From Atrichornis clamosus (Eukaryota; Chordata; Aves; Passeriformes; Menuridae): DNA of 64,000 bases. The notes beneath the pieces were generated by a model that ran no database searches, was not told where the DNA came from, and saw only the letters and a program-made list of their open reading frames with translations. Within the stretch, counting starts at the first letter, position 1, and every line of letters starts with the position of its first letter. Both the position numbers and the translations under genes were made by a program. Shown here piece by piece: positions 12,932 to 26,548 of the stretch. The DNA lies in assembly GCA_013400975.1 (NCBI GenBank), contig WBMZ01010861.1, positions 62,001 through 126,000 on the forward strand, in the 5' to 3' direction.

Positions 12932-13552
12932 CTGAGTATGGAGCCAAACCAGACCTCACACCACGATATGTAGCAAGCTCTAATTGCCACAACAACCATG
13001 AATCCTCTGCCAGTTTATCAGTTGAACTTTGCTAACCCATCCTGTGTACTGCTCACACTGTTGGACCTTCTCTAGTTCCTTCCAGAAAGCAGGTCGAGAG
13101 ATAAAACTCTGGGACCTAAGGGGAACTTAGAAAAATAATCAAAGATTTCCCTCTCTTATTGTAGTGGTATGCCTTCTACCTTGACAATCAAATTATATTA
13201 GAAAAAAAATATAGAAGAAAATGGCCTTTTTTGTTGTTGTAAAACCTGAAACTAGGAAATGAGATGAGAATGTGGCCATGCAAAGACAGGAAGAAATATG
13301 AACATGACACACATCTTTTTTTTTCTGGTGAAATATTTGGTTTAGAGAATGCTGTTTCTTCCCATTAACTTTCTGTTTACTAATATTTAAATCACATAGA
13401 CATTTATAGTAAAAATTTATTTTATAAGTTTTTATGAAGTTGTTTAGTCACGTATGTTAAACCTGTCTTAGCTCTTTAACTCCAGCAATAATTTGTAAGC
13501 CTAATCAACCTGTATTTCTGCACAACATTAATGATATACATGAATGAGTGTG
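12932..13552. other. Non-coding stretch between two CR1 remnants
   Basis: AT-rich with short A and T runs. No gene, RNA or repeat family recognised. Confidence 0.55.
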
Positions 13553-13680
13553 GTCAAGCAGTGGAGTTAATTGCCCAGGGAGGTTGTAGAGATATTATAT
13601 GTCCTTGGAGGTATTCAAAACCCAACAGGACTAAATCTGAGCAATCAGCTGTAGGTTAACCTGTTTGTGCATGAGAAAAC
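13553..13680 (+). mobile_element. CR1 LINE 3' fragment
   Basis: Contains 'gcagtggagttaattgccc', then 'agggaggttgtagagat', then 'tccttggaggtattcaaaa' and 'cccaacaggactaaatctgagcaa' split by mutations. These are the CR1 3' region just upstream of the tail, in the subfamily that reads 'ttggaggtattcaaaaccc'. The octamer tail itself is missing or too decayed to see. Confidence 0.78.
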
Positions 13681-14991
13681 AGACTCCAGAGGTTTTTTTT
13701 GATTTATTATTAATAAAACATACAGGGAACCTCAGAGGATATCTGAGTTCTGTTATGGTTTTCTCCATTAACTGTCAAAGAAACCAGATTTCTAATATTG
13801 CTGTTTCTATTAAGTATACAAATTAATTTATGTTAATCCAAGTTAAGAGAAGGACTTTACCAACTGAGTTAATAGCCTCATGTCTCATGTGCGTAATCCT
13901 AATCCCTGGGTTTAAAAAAAAAGAAATTAAAAACACTGGATTTCTTTCAGCATTTAGTGCCACTTCCAGTAGCTGACACTTGCCACCCTTAGCACAGCCC
14001 CTGTCAAAAACCAAGAAAAAATGCAAAGAACACGTTCAGTCTTTCACCTACTGTGCTTTATATAAGATAACAACAAAGTACCTCAGCAGCCAAAAAATTA
14101 TGAGCTGTTTGAGTGGAAAAAACATCTATTCAAGAAGGAGAGGGAACTCGTGGAGAATACAGTTCACCGAGCTGTTAGACCCATTATCTGTGACTGAAGG
14201 TTCACAGAGCAGATAATCAGTCAGCACAGACTATAATCTGGAACAAACCCTTTGTTTCACATTAGTCCTAATACAAACTCACATTACAGATAAATGCTGT
14301 CTTCTCAAAGACCATACATAATCACAATTTCCCCAGTTTCTACCACGGCTTGTTTTGTGCATCAAAGTCATCTTTGTTTTACTCTCTATTCACCAAGTCT
14401 TGGTGCAAGAAATGTCACAGGTCGTCTTGCAGCATACAAATCAGAAGATGGGTCCCAAATCAATTCTGTGTGCAGGGATCTGTGACTTGCTTTTCTTCGG
14501 GACAGGCAAGGAGTGAGTTCCCTGGGATCTGATTTCTGAGCAATAATGATTCAGTGTTCCTAAACATGCTGAATATCTGCTGGTTCACTCTCCCATGTCG
14601 GTCACAAACTGCCAGTGTTGTTCTCCCTTTCTTTTCTTTTCAGTTCCTTCATCTCTCTCATGAACTCTGCTGGAAGCTTAGAATCACTCCCAGCTGCTGT
14701 TCAGTGTTTGAAAGAGTAGACAAATGTTTTCAGTAAAGCACCACAAGAGACTTGTGGACAGTTTGTGGCAACACATTGTGTTCTCAGAGGTGACAACTTC
14801 TTAAATACAAACATATAGCTAAATTTTCAGCATTGCTACAGATGGCCAGCATAAGGTTTTCGGTTTTCAAATTACTTTAAAATTATTTTAATTTCCAAAA
14901 TCAAGTGACATTTCTAACTTAGAAAGGTTATGAGTTACTGAAAATGTCCAAAAGTCTTATCAGATCTGTGGACATGACAGAAGGGGATGAG
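13681..14991. other. Non-coding stretch, no gene seen
   Basis: No recognised element. Open frames at 13980-14216 and 14294-14736 are 60 to 78 codons and look random. Confidence 0.55.
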
Positions 14992-15156
14992 CAAAGGCTC
15001 CCCAGGGAAGTGGTGGAGTCACCATCCCTGGAAATGTTCAAAAAATGGGCAGACATGGCATTTCATGATGTGGTTTAGTGGACATAGTGGTGTTTGGTGA
15101 AAGCCTGGACTTGATGATCTTGGGTTTCTTTTCCAACCCTAATAATTCTATGATTT
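14992..15156 (+). mobile_element. CR1 LINE 3'-end fragment, 'gtggtggagtcaccatccctgg' subfamily
   Basis: Reads 'aggctccccagggaagtgg', 'tggagtcaccatccctgg', 'catttcatgatgtggtttagt', 'gcctggacttgatgatctt' and 'ttttccaaccctaataattc', then the tail ATTCTATGATT. The wording differs from the copies at 8697 and 61041, so it represents a separate CR1 subfamily. The element ends in the short A/T run at about 15150-15160. Confidence 0.88.
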
Positions 15157-15329
15157 TTTAATTCCACAAAGTGACCATCTATCTTCACAATGGAACATAT
15201 TATATTTAACCTGGATTAGATACACCAGGTTTGGGCATGGATCCCACATTGGCCATGTCTGCACGGAACTCACTTCAGTGAAGCAAATCCTGATTTAGAG
15301 TCTCATTCTGCAGCTCTGTGTCTGCCTCA

Positions 15330-15493
15330 GCCAGGAGGAGGAGGAGTCCTCCCCCTGAGGAGGAAGGAGCAGAAGAGACAATGTGTGATGAACTGACCCC
15401 AGTCCCCATTCCCTGTTCCCCTGTGCTACTGGGGGAAATTGATAGAGAGTCTTTGATGGGCACCTGGTGTCCAGCCAGGGTCAACCCACCACA
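15330..15493 (-). mobile_element. Broken LTR fragment, same family as the solo LTR at 58958
   Basis: On the minus strand it starts TGTGGTGGGTTGACCCTGGC, the same family start as the complete LTR at 58958-59424. It keeps the 'ccaggtgcccatcaaag' block, then jumps to the 'gggaatggggactggggtcagttcatcacac' part and the 'ctcctcagggggaggactcc' part. The last two extend beyond what the 58958 copy retains. The rest of the LTR is missing and no target duplication is visible, so it is a truncated, internally deleted piece. A 108-codon plus-strand frame and an 85-codon minus-strand frame across it are repeat artefacts. Confidence 0.82.
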
Positions 15494-17726
15494 GCAACAA
15501 GACTTCAGTCTTGTCTGGGAAAGAGCCTGCAAAAATTACCCAGTATCACAGGACAACGAGAGTTCAAATCTCAAATCTAGATGGTGCTCACTTTACGTTT
15601 TAAAGCAAGAAAACCAACAAGCTTTGCAATCTTTGCCTAAATAAGAGGACAGAACTGCAAACCTGCTATTCTTGATCACACTTATCTAACTTTTTCAGAT
15701 CTCACTAAATGGCTCCTCAATTACTTTCTGCAGTGGCAGGCTCCTTCCTGCAGAATTAATCATGAACAGTGTAAATACATGCACCAATTTAAAGTTTGTT
15801 GCTTTTAATTTCATCTCTGGTGGAGGTGGAGTGAGTTATGTCTTCCAAAACAGCTCAAAAGTTATCAAGGTTTATTTAAAAAAAAAACAATCTGAAACTT
15901 TAATGTTTTAAATAATTTTCTTTGTCATAACTACAAAGAGAACTTGCAAGAGAAGCCTGTTGTGATATCAGCTCCTGAAGACAGACAGACTCCATTTACA
16001 GCAGGGAAAAGTTGTATTTGACATTTTCTCTTTTCAGGGTGGCTCTGTACCAAAGCTGGTACAATTATCTGAGTTCAAAACTAATAGCAGCAAAACCTGA
16101 CATACACTACATTCATTTTTGGAGGTGGGAGCATGACTGACACGAAAATAGCTGATGTTCCTGACCTCTGGGTTTTTGTCATTAACCTCGAGAACGTGTG
16201 AGCCGTTAAAAGGGAATAAAGGAGAGCTGTCACTGTTCAACAGTTTGCGTGTCTATGTGCTCTAAAAAAAAGTCCTTCACTTGACACTAAAATCCACTTT
16301 CTTATCCTACACCCACACCAGATTGTCTTACTGAGACGTAGCACCAGTCCTCCACCCACTGACCAACCAACTTCTCACTTTTTTGACATTCCTGAGACCA
16401 AGTTAATTTAGCTGATGGAGTTTTGCCTCACAGAGGGATCAGTTCAAAGTTCATTAAGTCAATGAAAGTCCTTCTATTTATTTTACTGGTTGCTGTATCA
16501 GGTTAGCAAAGAACAAATGCTCCTACTTTAAGTTCAAGTTATTCCTCATTAAAAGGGAATAAAATCAAGCAAAAATAAATTTGCAGTAACCTAAAAGAGA
16601 GGGCAATTTCCAGAGTGCTCACCTGATGGGATTGCATCAGCATTCTCCTAACAAAATGACATTCCTGCTATGCCAATAGCAGTCAGACATGTGGAAGGCA
16701 CATGTGACAGCCTGGTTTGACACTTCTCAGCAGGGTGGGAAATACTGAATTTGACCATCTCAAGGCTCAGGACAGAGCCAAAAGACAAGAGGTGGAGAAA
16801 CTGTAGAAAGTGGTACGGCTAAAGAAGGTATCTATGAAACAGAAAACTGAGATGTAGATTTTCCTGCTCCTTCTGTCACCAGAGCATGAGAAAGGTGTAA
16901 AGAGCAACATTTCCTGGTACAGATTCAACCTGCTCACCACAAAAGCAATTATTTTCCTGTGTTTGCTGAATGTCCTCCTCCAGTACCATCAGTCACAGCA
17001 TCTAACCTGATTTTCCTTCACTCTTGCAAGGAAAGAGAAGAGTCAAGGAGGATTTGTTGCTTCCTCAGCAACTCTGTTGCTTATCCCTAGAGTTGCCTAT
17101 GGTACCTGCTATATAAAATTACAGCAGTTACAGGGATGTATGATACCAAGTGGCTTTGATTTCTGCAAGGAAACTGTTTTAGTGCTGTCTAACAGGCAGA
17201 GGTCACATAGATATCTCTAAAAATACACATAAACTCTGGGGAATGCCACCTGAGACAAGAGAGGATTTTGAATTAACCCATTGAGATAATAAACATGGGA
17301 TGAGAAAAACCACACAGTTTTCTTGAAAAAAAAAGTGTTCATCTTTGTGTAGGAAGAAAATGTCTTAGTTTTCAAAATGGAATAAGGGAAAGCTTATTCA
17401 TTTCTTTGAAAGAAAGTTCTCAAGGAAAGATGTGGCTTGTGTGTCAAAATGAATGACTTTTACAGGTCATCGTAATTTTTCTTTGAACATTCAAATATGT
17501 ATGTCTCAAAAAATATCCCGGTACAAAGTTGTATGCCTAAATACAGCTCTGATCTCTCTCTGCCTACACCATCTGCCTTTTCAGATTTCCAGAATGGAGC
17601 AAGAAAGACAACACACAGATAACTTCAGGTTGATCTTCTCTCTGCTATCATATTTTTTTATATAAATACTAACTTCTTTCCTTTCATCTTTTATTTTTAT
17701 TAAAGTTTCTATCAAAATTAATCAAC

Positions 17727-17745
17727 TGTTGTGTTGTGTTGTGTT
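17727..17745. repeat. Short GTGTT pentamer microsatellite
   Basis: Nearly four perfect copies of the pentamer GTGTT in 19 bases. Confidence 0.85.
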
Positions 17746-18636
17746 AATTCTCTTGCAAAGGAGCTGTCCTTTCCACCATCTATACTTCCCATCTTTTTAT
17801 CTTTACCAGGATTTTTTATTTCTTCCCCTTGGTTTTTAGAACAAAGTTATCAAATTTGAATGCAGTACTCATGGACAGTGAATGCAAGTTATTCCTGTAA
17901 TAACCTTAATATTTGGTAAGGGATTATTCATTCAATTTTAATTTAGCCTTCAGTCTCACTTGCTTTTTTAAAATCACTACTAAACATTGAGACTTTACTC
18001 TTTGTTAAATGCCCTTTTCTCTAAAAACAGATTTTCTCATGTTTCAACAATGTGTTTATGTCAAAACCCCCTGATTCATTAACAACAAAAATATTTAGGG
18101 AAAACATGTCAGTTTTGACAAGAACTAAACCCAAAAGCCTGAAATGAGTGCCTTCCTTCCCAGCTCTAGAATGACCAAAAGTTTCACTGAGGAGTCTACT
18201 TAGGCCATGGTAAATTGAGGTAAAGTCCTAACTCTACCTAAAATCAAATATAAGACTTGAATTGCTGGCACAAGTTTGTTATTAACTCCTCAGTCACCAA
18301 ACTGTGTGGTTGCCTCTCTACTTGTTTTGATAAAGAAAGTTTCCTAAATTGTATGCTTTCAGATTTTCATGGAGCAACAAAACTATCTAGCCTATCTTAT
18401 ACCTAACTTTAATAAAACTTTGCCACAATTTCTGCGGGATTGCATCTCCATGAAACCCTTCTGAACAAATGGAAGGAGAAATTATAACAAAGATATATTA
18501 TGGTTTCTTTTAATTTATTCTATGTGTGCAAGCTGAACAGATTTCACCAATCCTACCTGGTTTCACATTAATACCCCCTCCAGTGAACTGTATTTTCACA
18601 TGTAGTCACAGGTGATTAAAACATTGTCCATTTACA

Positions 18637-18740
18637 AGGAAAACAAAAAACCCAAACACTCCCCCCAAAAAGAAAACCCCAAAAACCAAACAAACAAACA
18701 AAACCCAACCAACCAAACAAACAAAAGAACCAAAGAAAAA
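18637..18740. repeat. A/C-rich simple repeat (AAAC and AACC units)
   Basis: About 100 bases that are almost only A and C on the plus strand, with runs of CAAA, CCAA and short C runs. The minus strand reads as G/T-rich and makes an artificial Phe-, Gly- and Val-rich open frame at 18606-18864, which is not a gene. Confidence 0.9.
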
Positions 18741-21700
18741 ATACTTTTTCATTTCTTTCAGATCTGATGGAACTCTCCAAAGTGATTTTTTTTTGAAATG
18801 CACACACATCTTTCCACCTCTTAAGAGCACTGTACTTGACTAACAGGGCTGCTTCTTGAAACAAAACACTAAGTGTTTGTGAATCATTTTGAGCCTGATA
18901 AGCCCACGTGAGAACACTATGCCTGGTACAACTTGACCTGCTATGAATTACACAATTTAAGAGACACTTTTTCCTTTAACAGAAAAGATGACTATATGAA
19001 TATGTAACAACATTTATCAGCAATCTTTTATTTTCTTTTATTTCAGAAATGATTTGTACAGAGGTGATTATACGATAAGATGTATGTCAATGGTAGTGGG
19101 TAATGCTCTTCATTTGGCTTTTGGGGTTTTTTATTTGTTTGTTTGCTTGGGTTTTTTGAACTAAGTTTGGAGAGGAAATTATGGTGAACAAAGATTTAAA
19201 TTGAAAGTCCTCTTTTAGAGAAGGCCAGGATTTATGTCTTTGGACAACATAGTGTCTTGTTTCCACCAATGTCATGGGGTTCCCCTTGGCACAGGAATAC
19301 TCTCACTTATGCCTCCTTTGTGGTCTACAGATGTGTTCATCTTTGCTGTTGTTGAACAAGAGATGGAAGGGTGAGATCAAAGAACATCCCTATTTTCTGG
19401 CTGTCCATGAATTTCCTCTGGATCACATAAAACATTTAGTAGTGTACTGCAGTACATCCAGCTCTTTGTTGGCCATTCAGAACAGTCCCCTTGAAGACAC
19501 TGCTAAGCTCTTCTTCATCCAATTATCCAATTCCTTTTTTTCATGCATATATTTCTTAACCAAATATAGCTAAAGTGAATGAACACACGAAATTACCGAG
19601 ATGTACAAACAGTTATATTTCTGTTTTGCTTTGTCAAATTATTCTCTTTATCCAGTGGAAGCTAAGAAGAAAAATTATGGGACAGGTGTGTCCTGGTTTA
19701 TGGGTAAGTGTGTTTTGAATTAGTTTGGCTTCATTGACTCACATGTGTAGAGAACTGACTACACAAACTCTTACAATAAAAATCTGTGCATCACTTGTAC
19801 ATTCATGCAGTCTCTCTGCCTGTAGCCAGGGAAGGGAATATTGGCATGTGAAGCTCAACACATTAGCAAACCATAATGAAATATTATCATTCACTTGGTT
19901 AAGCACAGGATGGAACAAAGTCAAGAGCTTTATGAAGTTTTTGGAGTTCAGAGGCTCAGCTGGAATAAATCAATATAGCTGTCATTAGGTCTGTTCAATT
20001 TCATAATCTGCAAATCAGGTTCACTGTTGGACTTTTTCTTTCCACCTATATCAAAACAAATTACTCTTTACTCTGATTTAACCCTGACTGATTTATTGAT
20101 AATTATGAAATTTTAAATCCTGATAAGAAAGCAAGGTTAAACATCACACTTAGGTCCTTCATATTTTTGAGAACTGGAGGGTAGTGATTGTATGGCTCCT
20201 GATTTCATCTCTGATCCATTCTGGTTCCCCGTAGATGGATAAGTTACTCTGCTTTATGTATACATAAATGTCCTTCAGGGCTCTCTTTATTTCATTCTTT
20301 AGCCATATCGAAAATAATGAGGTCCCCAATGAAATCCTTAAGGGTCTCCTAAATAATCAGAGAGGAGCAACTGGCTGTCTTATGAGCCCTTGTGAAAATA
20401 GCAATTTGTTCATTAATCATGGAAGCAAAGCCTCGTCACTGGAGAATTAAGTTACCTTTACACCAGGGTTAACAATAAAAACACCTTCAATGTGAGTGAA
20501 GCATTCACCAAGTTAAGCCTGTAAAATTCCCTGCAATTGCATCACATTAACCCTTTCTCTTTCTACTTTATGAAGATCTGTTTTGATAGAGTAATTATGA
20601 TTGATGTAATACCTTCTTTCCAGCTCACAAAAAAGAAGTGACTGAATATAATGACCCTGGAAAGTGTATTTAATCCATTTCTACTAACTTGCACAGTGTA
20701 CATAATTTTAAAGGGGTTTTGAGCATTAAAGTTTCTTCTCATTAACAACAGCTGAAATTACTCTATGACACTGCAAATTATGTAAAATATAATGATTTGT
20801 GAGATGAAGCCAAACACTGGTACTTATTTAAGAACATGCAGTTTGTTGGGAATTCGGACCACAGTTAGGGAAAGAGCCATTAACAGCCTCCGTTACCAAT
20901 TTCTTCTCACCAGTTCCCACTTAAACACCCATCTTTTTCAGGATATGATTGTTGCCAGGTTTGATCCCTTAACAAGCTCACCAGCTGGTTGCATGGGCCC
21001 ACGTAGGAAGGAGGGTGGGCAGCTGAGGCTCAATTTGCTTGGATTTAGGCTGTTGTAGAGTCATGTCCTTAAAGTAAATCATACGAGCCTGTGCAATATA
21101 TAACATAGTCTTATATCATTGAGTTGAAAATTGCCATTTCGAGTTTATGCTCCTGCATTTAAATATTGCCTTCAGCATTATTAGATAACTACCTTGGATC
21201 TCATTATCATGGATGGATATGAAACACGGGGCTAAACCTTGGAGTTCGCTTTGGGAGATACTGTGATAGTCTTTACTTCATAGGAGAAAATGCAGACATT
21301 CCCTGTAACATGGATTCTGTCTTCAAATGCATGCATCATGTATAGTTTGAAATTAAAAGCCAAAACTCACTGTGAAGGAAAATATTTGGAAAGTAACAGT
21401 GTAGAGTGAGTCTTTGTCTTAAGGGGATATGAATGGAGAATGTGGAAGGGATGGAGTCAGGCTTGTCATGGATGTACACCACAAAAATACAAAAGGAGAC
21501 AGTTACAAGATGTCAGAATTGAAATTTTCACTTTAGATGATTTTGCAAGGAGGGCATGCTGAAATACAGCCCCTGAGGGATTGTAGGATGTCTCTGAATA
21601 ATTTCTAAACCACAGCTGGATACTTCTGGGCAAGGTACTAAGCAACCTGTTTGAAACTTGAAGTTAGTTTGTGTTCTCTCCTTTTTTCTCCTTATTTATT

Positions 21701-23571
21701 GCAACCATTTTGCAAAATTTGTTTCCCTTTTGGTTTTTTTTTAATTTTTTGTTGCACTATTAACCTTCAGAAAGTTTTGTTATACAAAACCTGTCCCTCT
21801 TCAAGGTGCAAATAAGTGAAAACTGTTGTAAACATCTACCAGAAACATCAGAACATCCATTTTCACCAAATCTTAGTCTTTTTCTGCTACAGTCTTCAGT
21901 CAAAGAAATACAAGGCTAAACAGATGGGAAACACAGGCAAAGGTTCAGTGGTCCCTGTGGAAGCCAAAGCTGAACTGCCACCAGTTGTCTTTCACTTGCA
22001 ATGCTATTCATAGGTTTGAAGGAACTGGCTGCACATAGGGTGGCTGATTGCATTCTCCTCTTCCCCTTCTATGAATTATGTGAGAATAATGATATTTTGG
22101 AGGAAAGGAAGATGTTAGAGTGCTGCACAGACCCTGCCTCCTTTTGTGTGCTCAGCCTTTCATGTTCCCTTCAGGTCCTTCTTTTTTCTTCCCCCTTCCT
22201 TTTCTGGATGAGGTGCTGAGCAATGAGTCTTTGTGTTGGAAAGGTAACAGATATATCACTGAAATTTTCAGCTTGAATGATCTTCAGGGAACACGAGAAT
22301 GAAACTCAGAATATTTGTTTTTATTTTGTAATCTCAATTTCAACAGCAACTTGTAGGAATATTGCTGAGACCCCCTATGTATAACAAATTTGACTGAGAG
22401 TCAACAGTTCTCTTCATTGTGTGACTGGGGAAGAAAACCCCACAAGTACACAAACTTTTTTTGTTACTTATATGGCAGTTTTTTGGCACTGCATATAATA
22501 TACATTCTTCTGACCAAGAAGAGTCAGGACATTCAGTTAAATCAATGTGCATAGACATTATCCTCAACAATAAAACATCATTTTACTAATGTTATGCAAA
22601 AATAAATTTTAAAAAAAGGTTTACTTTCCTTTATGAGTTCAAATAAAGATGGTGCTAATTTTTTTAATGATATTACAAGCCCTAGAATAAAGAAAAATTT
22701 TCCCTATTTGAGGCAGCCCTGACCCAGAAGAACTTATTTTCTCCACAGTTAACATAGGGAGGGATGCACTGTAGAAACGAAAAAAATCACTGTCAGTCAA
22801 TGAGCAGACATTTTTAGTGCAGTCTCTCACAGAAAAAGATGAAGTCAGGCTTCATTATGCAATATCACTTACATACTCTGATACTTCTGCAAGAAAGAGT
22901 GAAACTTTTATAGCTCCTTGACATAATAAGACACTTCCTTAAAGTTCAGTGGAACTCATTGATTGTACATAGATAATATTCCCTAAAAGATACAAAATTC
23001 AAGTTATTTAGCTCTACCTTTAATTAAAAATTGACAGCCGCAAATGGCAAAGTGAAGTACTGAAAACATAAATGTTTGTAATACAGGGATAGATTTTGAA
23101 ACAAAAATATCCAGGAAGTATTGGCACTACAGACCTTGAGTTCTTTCCAAAACTGAATTAAAATTTCATTTGAGTGATCCGTAGATTTATTTTTTAAAAA
23201 AGAAAACAAACAAAAAACTCAAACAGGAATAATTTCAATCCATTTCCTTTTGTTCTGAACTTTCCTTTTTGCATATTGAAGTTTTCATTTCAGAATAACA
23301 GCTGAAAGAGTCAGTTCAAAATCACGTAAGTCAAAATCCCAAAAGATCTCTACCCAAGGTAGCATACTCTTGCAAAACATTCCACTTTCAACAACGGCAG
23401 TTTCTCTAGATGATATTTATAAAAGGAAAATATTTTATCAGAGGAAAACAGGCTGTGAGAGGCCAGAAAACATGGAGTTTATCCTGCCATCTGCCCCTTA
23501 ATGGGATCAGCTATACTGTGTCACTTCAACTCCTGTTTTCCTCTAAGTCCTTCAGAACAGGTTAAGTAATC

Positions 23572-23880
23572 TATTCTAGTACTTCATCACCCTGACAGGA
23601 AATTTTTCCTATTGTATAAACCAGATTGTTTTTCTCCTAGTGAAGTTTAACTTGTTCTTTGTGTGTTGCACCCATCACGAACACGGAAGACTTTTGTTTT
23701 CCAATCCTTCTTGCAGAATTATTCTCCCTATATTTGAGATCAAATACCTCCATCTCTCACCTTACTTTGTTAACCTTATATAGCTACAGATTCTTTCACT
23801 CTTTCTTCAGAGGTCGTATTATCTAGATGACACAATCCTTTTTATTTGAAATGTTTACTCCATTTCTGTTATCATGGTAT
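23572..23880 (-). mobile_element. Ancient decayed CR1-like LINE fragment
   Basis: The plus strand shows 'gtacttcatcaccctgacag', then 'gaaatttttcctattgta' and 'gtttaacttgttctttgtg', in the order expected for the reverse complement of the CR1 3' region. The corresponding consensus blocks concern a failed last sentence of the 3' UTR: 'cttcactaccctgacag', 'aagtttttcctaatgt' and 'ttgtgcccattgcctcttg'. Similarity fades rightward toward 23880. It is old and diverged, so boundaries are rough. Confidence 0.5.
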
Positions 23881-26406
23881 TAACATGTTTTTAATCCCTT
23901 GGGCTATACTTCTAAAATGCAGACAGATTAGAATCACCATCACTTGATTTATAGGGGTTTATTGTTTTCCTGATTTGTTTTTCAGGTTTTTTGTTTTGGG
24001 TGTTGGTTTGTTGGGTTTTTTTGAACACAAACATGGAGTTTCTTCTCAGAAAAACACCTTGAATTTCAGTTACCTGGAATATAATTTCTTCACTGCTGTG
24101 TCCTCCAGCCTGAGAATATTTATTATCATCAGAAAACTCTTTTTATGAAATATGTATTTGTATTTTAAATCAAGAATATGAATTTAAAAACAGAGCTTCC
24201 TCCTAGTTAAGTCAGTGCTAAAAACTCCATGGGAATTCAGTAGAAGGAGAAATAAACCCTTAAAGTGCAGCAGGGCTGTAATTTTGTTGCCTGCAATGGG
24301 CTCCAGATAATGTCTATAGTCAAAGAATTAGAGAAGAGTTTTGAATAAGTTAGGACATCAGTAACAGTATAAAACATTTCATTTAAATACCTATAATGTC
24401 GAAAAAAAGGAAAAAAAAAGAAGTGCAGACATTCTTTCTCCATGGGAAAGCAAAAATTTCTGCAACACACAAGAGCAGGATGTTTACTTCTTTGCTAAGA
24501 ACACATATAACTTGAATGGTATATACATTGTATTGAGATTCTTTCCTAGACTCTTTCCCTACAGGTTATTCCAATCTCTCTTGGCTACAATTCATCATTA
24601 TTTGTCCTCTTCTTCACGCCAATCCTCACCTATCCAAGCCTAGTTGGCGAGGCTTTCTCTCATAAGTTACTGCAAGTCTTGAAATATCTGTTGTTTTAGT
24701 CACAGCCTTGACTGCAAAAGACAAATAACATCAGATTCCATATTCAGATATATGACACAGGAAAACTGCTGGGAATATCTGCTTTAAATATCTGCTTACT
24801 TACCTAAGTATTAAAAGTAAATTAAAAGAATTGCTTAGGCCATGGTTATAAAGTAATGATGTAAGATATCACACTTCTGGAGGAGTGTGTGAGTACTTTT
24901 AGGTTTTTAAAATAACTTTTTGAATTTGTAGTATCTAGTGATGCACAATCAAAGAAGAAGGTTTGCTTATGCTTCTAGTTCCTATAAAGACCCAAATGAA
25001 GTCCTAGTCCAGAGAAGGAAATGACAACCTTGTCACTGGTTTGCACAAGCACTGGATTTCACTCTGGTGTGTGCTCCTGTGCTCTGTTAGTCTGAGTTAT
25101 CATTACATCTGCAACCTCAATTTTCTCATTTTCTTGGTTTGGAAGGATTTATTTCAGGACACAAAGGTACAGTGAAATACTCAGCAAGATGCATAGGATG
25201 AGACAATAAAGGAAAAATAAACTTTTGCTCCTCTGCAGAAAGAACTTGTTTCTTACTTACTAGTGCATTTCTTCTAAGTGACAAACAGGAAAGACTGGCA
25301 GATTCAAATTAGAGGTTAAGCAAAGGGTAGCTGAAAAGAACAAAAGTCAACTACTTCAGTTTAAAAATAGAAAGAGAATGAAGCTAGCAACCTGAGGGAA
25401 TTGACATGGAACAGATTATGAGGAAATTGGGAAGGTTTTTTTATTACAGTTAAAACACAGAAGAAATGAAAAAAGTGCCTGCTTTACCAAGTTCCAGTTC
25501 TGCCTTCAGCCAAGCAGAAAAGCTCAGAGTATCAAACCAATTAAGATTAAAATGAAACTTGAAGGCAAACAGAGATTGTCCATTCTCTGATATCCCTTTT
25601 GGTGTGGTACAACAGATGGGATGCATCACTTCCCCACAAGATGGCTTATTGAAAGGTTAAGGTGCACTAAATTTTTAGAATTAAAGCAAAGCTAAACATC
25701 TTCTCCATTATAATTAATTTTAAACGTTTGATTATTATTCAAATTAGATTCTCTGGTTCAACTTTTTCATTTGCAAATCAATTCTGATTGAATACTGATA
25801 TCACAGGAGGAGAGTGGATTCTGAGCACTAGCAACAGGAAAAAACAGGGTGGATACTGCAAAAGGAGAAAAGGGGATTTCACAGAGCATCACCTGCAGTT
25901 AGAAGATACTAAGGTGTTTTGGACTTGTTCTCTTCATGTCTTGCATGTACTCATCTGTTCTGGTCTTAGTAAAGACTGCTCAGATTTCACAGTGAGGACT
26001 GGTGTTGATTGCAAATAATCATATTCATTGCAGTTCAGCTTAGCAAACTTTTGAAATTGGCAATTTCTGGATACAATCAAACAACAGAATTATTTCCTCT
26101 GGAAAACTGCCTTTTTGATGAAAATCCAGAAGCTTTTGTTATCTGACAAAAAATTTAAAATTTGGGGAAAGTAGACACCGAGGGCCTGTGTTCAATGAAA
26201 ACACAAGTTCCTACGCAAGAAATTTCACAGAAAATATTTGACAGACCCTAGTAATTTCTTTCTTGTCTTATTTCCTTTTTGTGAAATATTACTGAGAAAG
26301 GTGTAAGCAGATAGAATATGAATTAGTTGGACCAATCCACCGTGATGTACTTCAGGACAAGGTGTAGCACATAGCTTTCAGTACTTCACAGCTTCTAGAA
26401 ATAGAA
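23881..26406. other. Non-coding stretch, no gene seen
   Basis: A G/T-rich low-complexity patch lies at about 23975-24025. No transposon or gene recognised in the rest. Confidence 0.55.
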
Positions 26407-26548
26407 CCATAGAAACACAGAAAGGTTTGAGTTGGAAGGAACCTTAAATATTATCTCATCCCAATCCCCTTGCCATGGGCAGGGGCAACTTTCACTGGAT
26501 CAGGTTGTTCAATCCAAACTGGTCTTGCACCCTTCCAGGGATGGGAAA
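26407..26548 (-). mobile_element. CR1 LINE 3'-end fragment
   Basis: Plus strand reads 'catagaaacacagaaaggtt', 'tgagttggaaggaacctta', 'ccaatccccttgccatggg' and 'gcacccttccagggatggg'. This is the exact reverse of a CR1 3' end with its octamer tail at 26407-26422. About 140 bases remain. Confidence 0.92.

Larger units (their letters stand above)
15494..23571. other. 8-kb non-coding stretch without recognised transposons
   Basis: I found no CR1 or LTR wording in this interval, the longest such gap in the window apart from 50.7-55.4 kb. It contains an AC-rich simple repeat (18637-18740), a GTGTT repeat (17727-17745) and several T- or A-rich blocks. The longest open frame is 99 codons (19274-19573) with no recognisable domain. 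Repeat poverty may mean selection against insertions, or simply chance. Confidence 0.5.

Noticed and set aside
15275..15644. 108-codon plus-strand frame with an Arg/Glu-rich start
   Set aside because: Its first half is the broken LTR at 15330-15493.
18606..18864. Hydrophobic Phe/Gly/Val-rich frame that looks like a membrane protein
   Set aside because: It is produced by the A/C-rich simple repeat read on the minus strand.
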